Positions 63,408-64,000 of a stretch of 64,000 nt of DNA are shown here, one piece after another (position 1 is the stretch's first letter; each line of letters begins with the position of its first letter). The notes beneath the pieces were generated by a model. It did no database searches. It had not been told where the DNA came from and saw only the letters and a program-made list of their open reading frames with translations. The position numbers and the translations under genes were made by a program. This DNA is from Rhodamnia argentea (lineage: Eukaryota; Streptophyta; Magnoliopsida; Myrtales; Myrtaceae): contig NC_063156.1 of assembly GCF_020921035.1 (NCBI RefSeq), forward strand, positions 23,670,283 through 23,734,282, given 5' to 3'.

Positions 63408-64000
63408 GTAAAGTTCCAGACTAACGTTTTGGTTTCCAGTTCTTCTCTGTCTTAATGTCGGCTGTCTAGTGTGAGTATATCAATTTTTGCATCCACGGAT
63501 GTCTGATGTGGTCACACTTTTTAATCCTTCTTCCATGCTTGTTGGCTAGACCTTAAACTTTTCTCTCCTGTACTTTGAACTTTGTCCTGTCCATTTTCAT
63601 TGCAATTTGAGGATACGTAGCATCTATCATCTATCTTATGGTCATGTCTGGACTGGGAATTTTGCTCAGAGTGCATTTGCATATTAATAAATTTAAGAAA
63701 TGATAATGGTCTCAGTAATGCTGTATTATGTGGCACTTGTTTGTGCATTTTTCAGTAGTCATATGGTGCAATGGCGTCGTCTTCTGGGCGTTGGGCTTAT
63801 TTCTTGAAAGGATGTGATTTATTTTGGCTAAACTCTGTGACATGATGGATTGATTGAGGATCTAATCAGTATCGCGGCAATTTTTCTCCTGCTCATCATT
63901 CTTTGCACTCTGAATTCTGTTCTTTGTGGTCAAATAAATGACAATTGTCAGAACAATCATAGTGGCTGAGATATATTAACTTCCATAAATTTTCGACGTG
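63408..64000 (+). other. RACK1 second intron (to window end)
   Basis: The donor GTAAAG follows codon 293. No acceptor followed by the expected closing-blade sequence was found up to 64000. Confidence 0.6.

Overview
The window is plant nuclear DNA. Genes are split by GT-AG introns, GA/CT microsatellites sit in leaders, and the space between genes is AT-rich and full of retrotransposon and MITE remnants. The gene set (CDKD kinase, tau-class GST, SABATH methyltransferases, eRF3, MIR159, RACK1) fits a eudicot. A woody Myrtaceae-like genome is my guess from the general look of the sequence and I could not test it.

Layout: (1) 439-5223, minus: a CDK-activating kinase of the CDKD type, complete except for its last small exon, which lies left of the window. 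(2) 7026-10229: an old 3.2-kb element with about 200-bp terminal inverted repeats. (3) 10721-12417, plus: an intact two-exon tau-class glutathione S-transferase. (4) 13557-31170: a SABATH methyltransferase neighbourhood with one intact gene (15831-17350, minus) and two decayed copies (13557-14770 and 28225-29963). The intact gene and the second decayed copy lie in a direct segmental duplication. A dead Ty1-copia element (20090-27345), itself carrying a reversed LTR, separates the two duplicates. A 342-bp solo LTR with a clean 5-bp target duplication sits in the decayed copy. (5) 32042-39321, minus: an 18-exon eRF3 (GSPT1-type) translation release factor gene. Seventeen exons join in frame; exon 3 is one base short in an A run. 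(6) 39322-46800: no gene seen, but a G-box cluster, a 156-bp insertion with a 14-bp target duplication, a 508-bp tandem duplication and a TRIM-type mini-retrotransposon. (7) 46800-61740: a tandem duplication of a block of about 5-6 kb. Each copy carries a MIR159 hairpin on the plus strand (mature sequences at 47805-47825 and 57992-58012). A 3.4-kb solo LTR with a perfect 5-bp target duplication and internal higher-order tandem repeats lies between the blocks. (8) 62006-63407, plus: RACK1, with the last exon beyond the right edge.

Nothing here is operon-like. Two genes act in translation (eRF3, RACK1), one in the cell cycle and transcription (CDKD), two in secondary or stress metabolism (GST, SABATH), and one makes a regulatory small RNA (MIR159). 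I found no convincing unknown molecular system. The most informative observations are the duplicated MIR159 locus with a sequence difference in the mature RNA, the single-base lesion in eRF3, and the insertions that can be placed in order relative to the segmental duplications.
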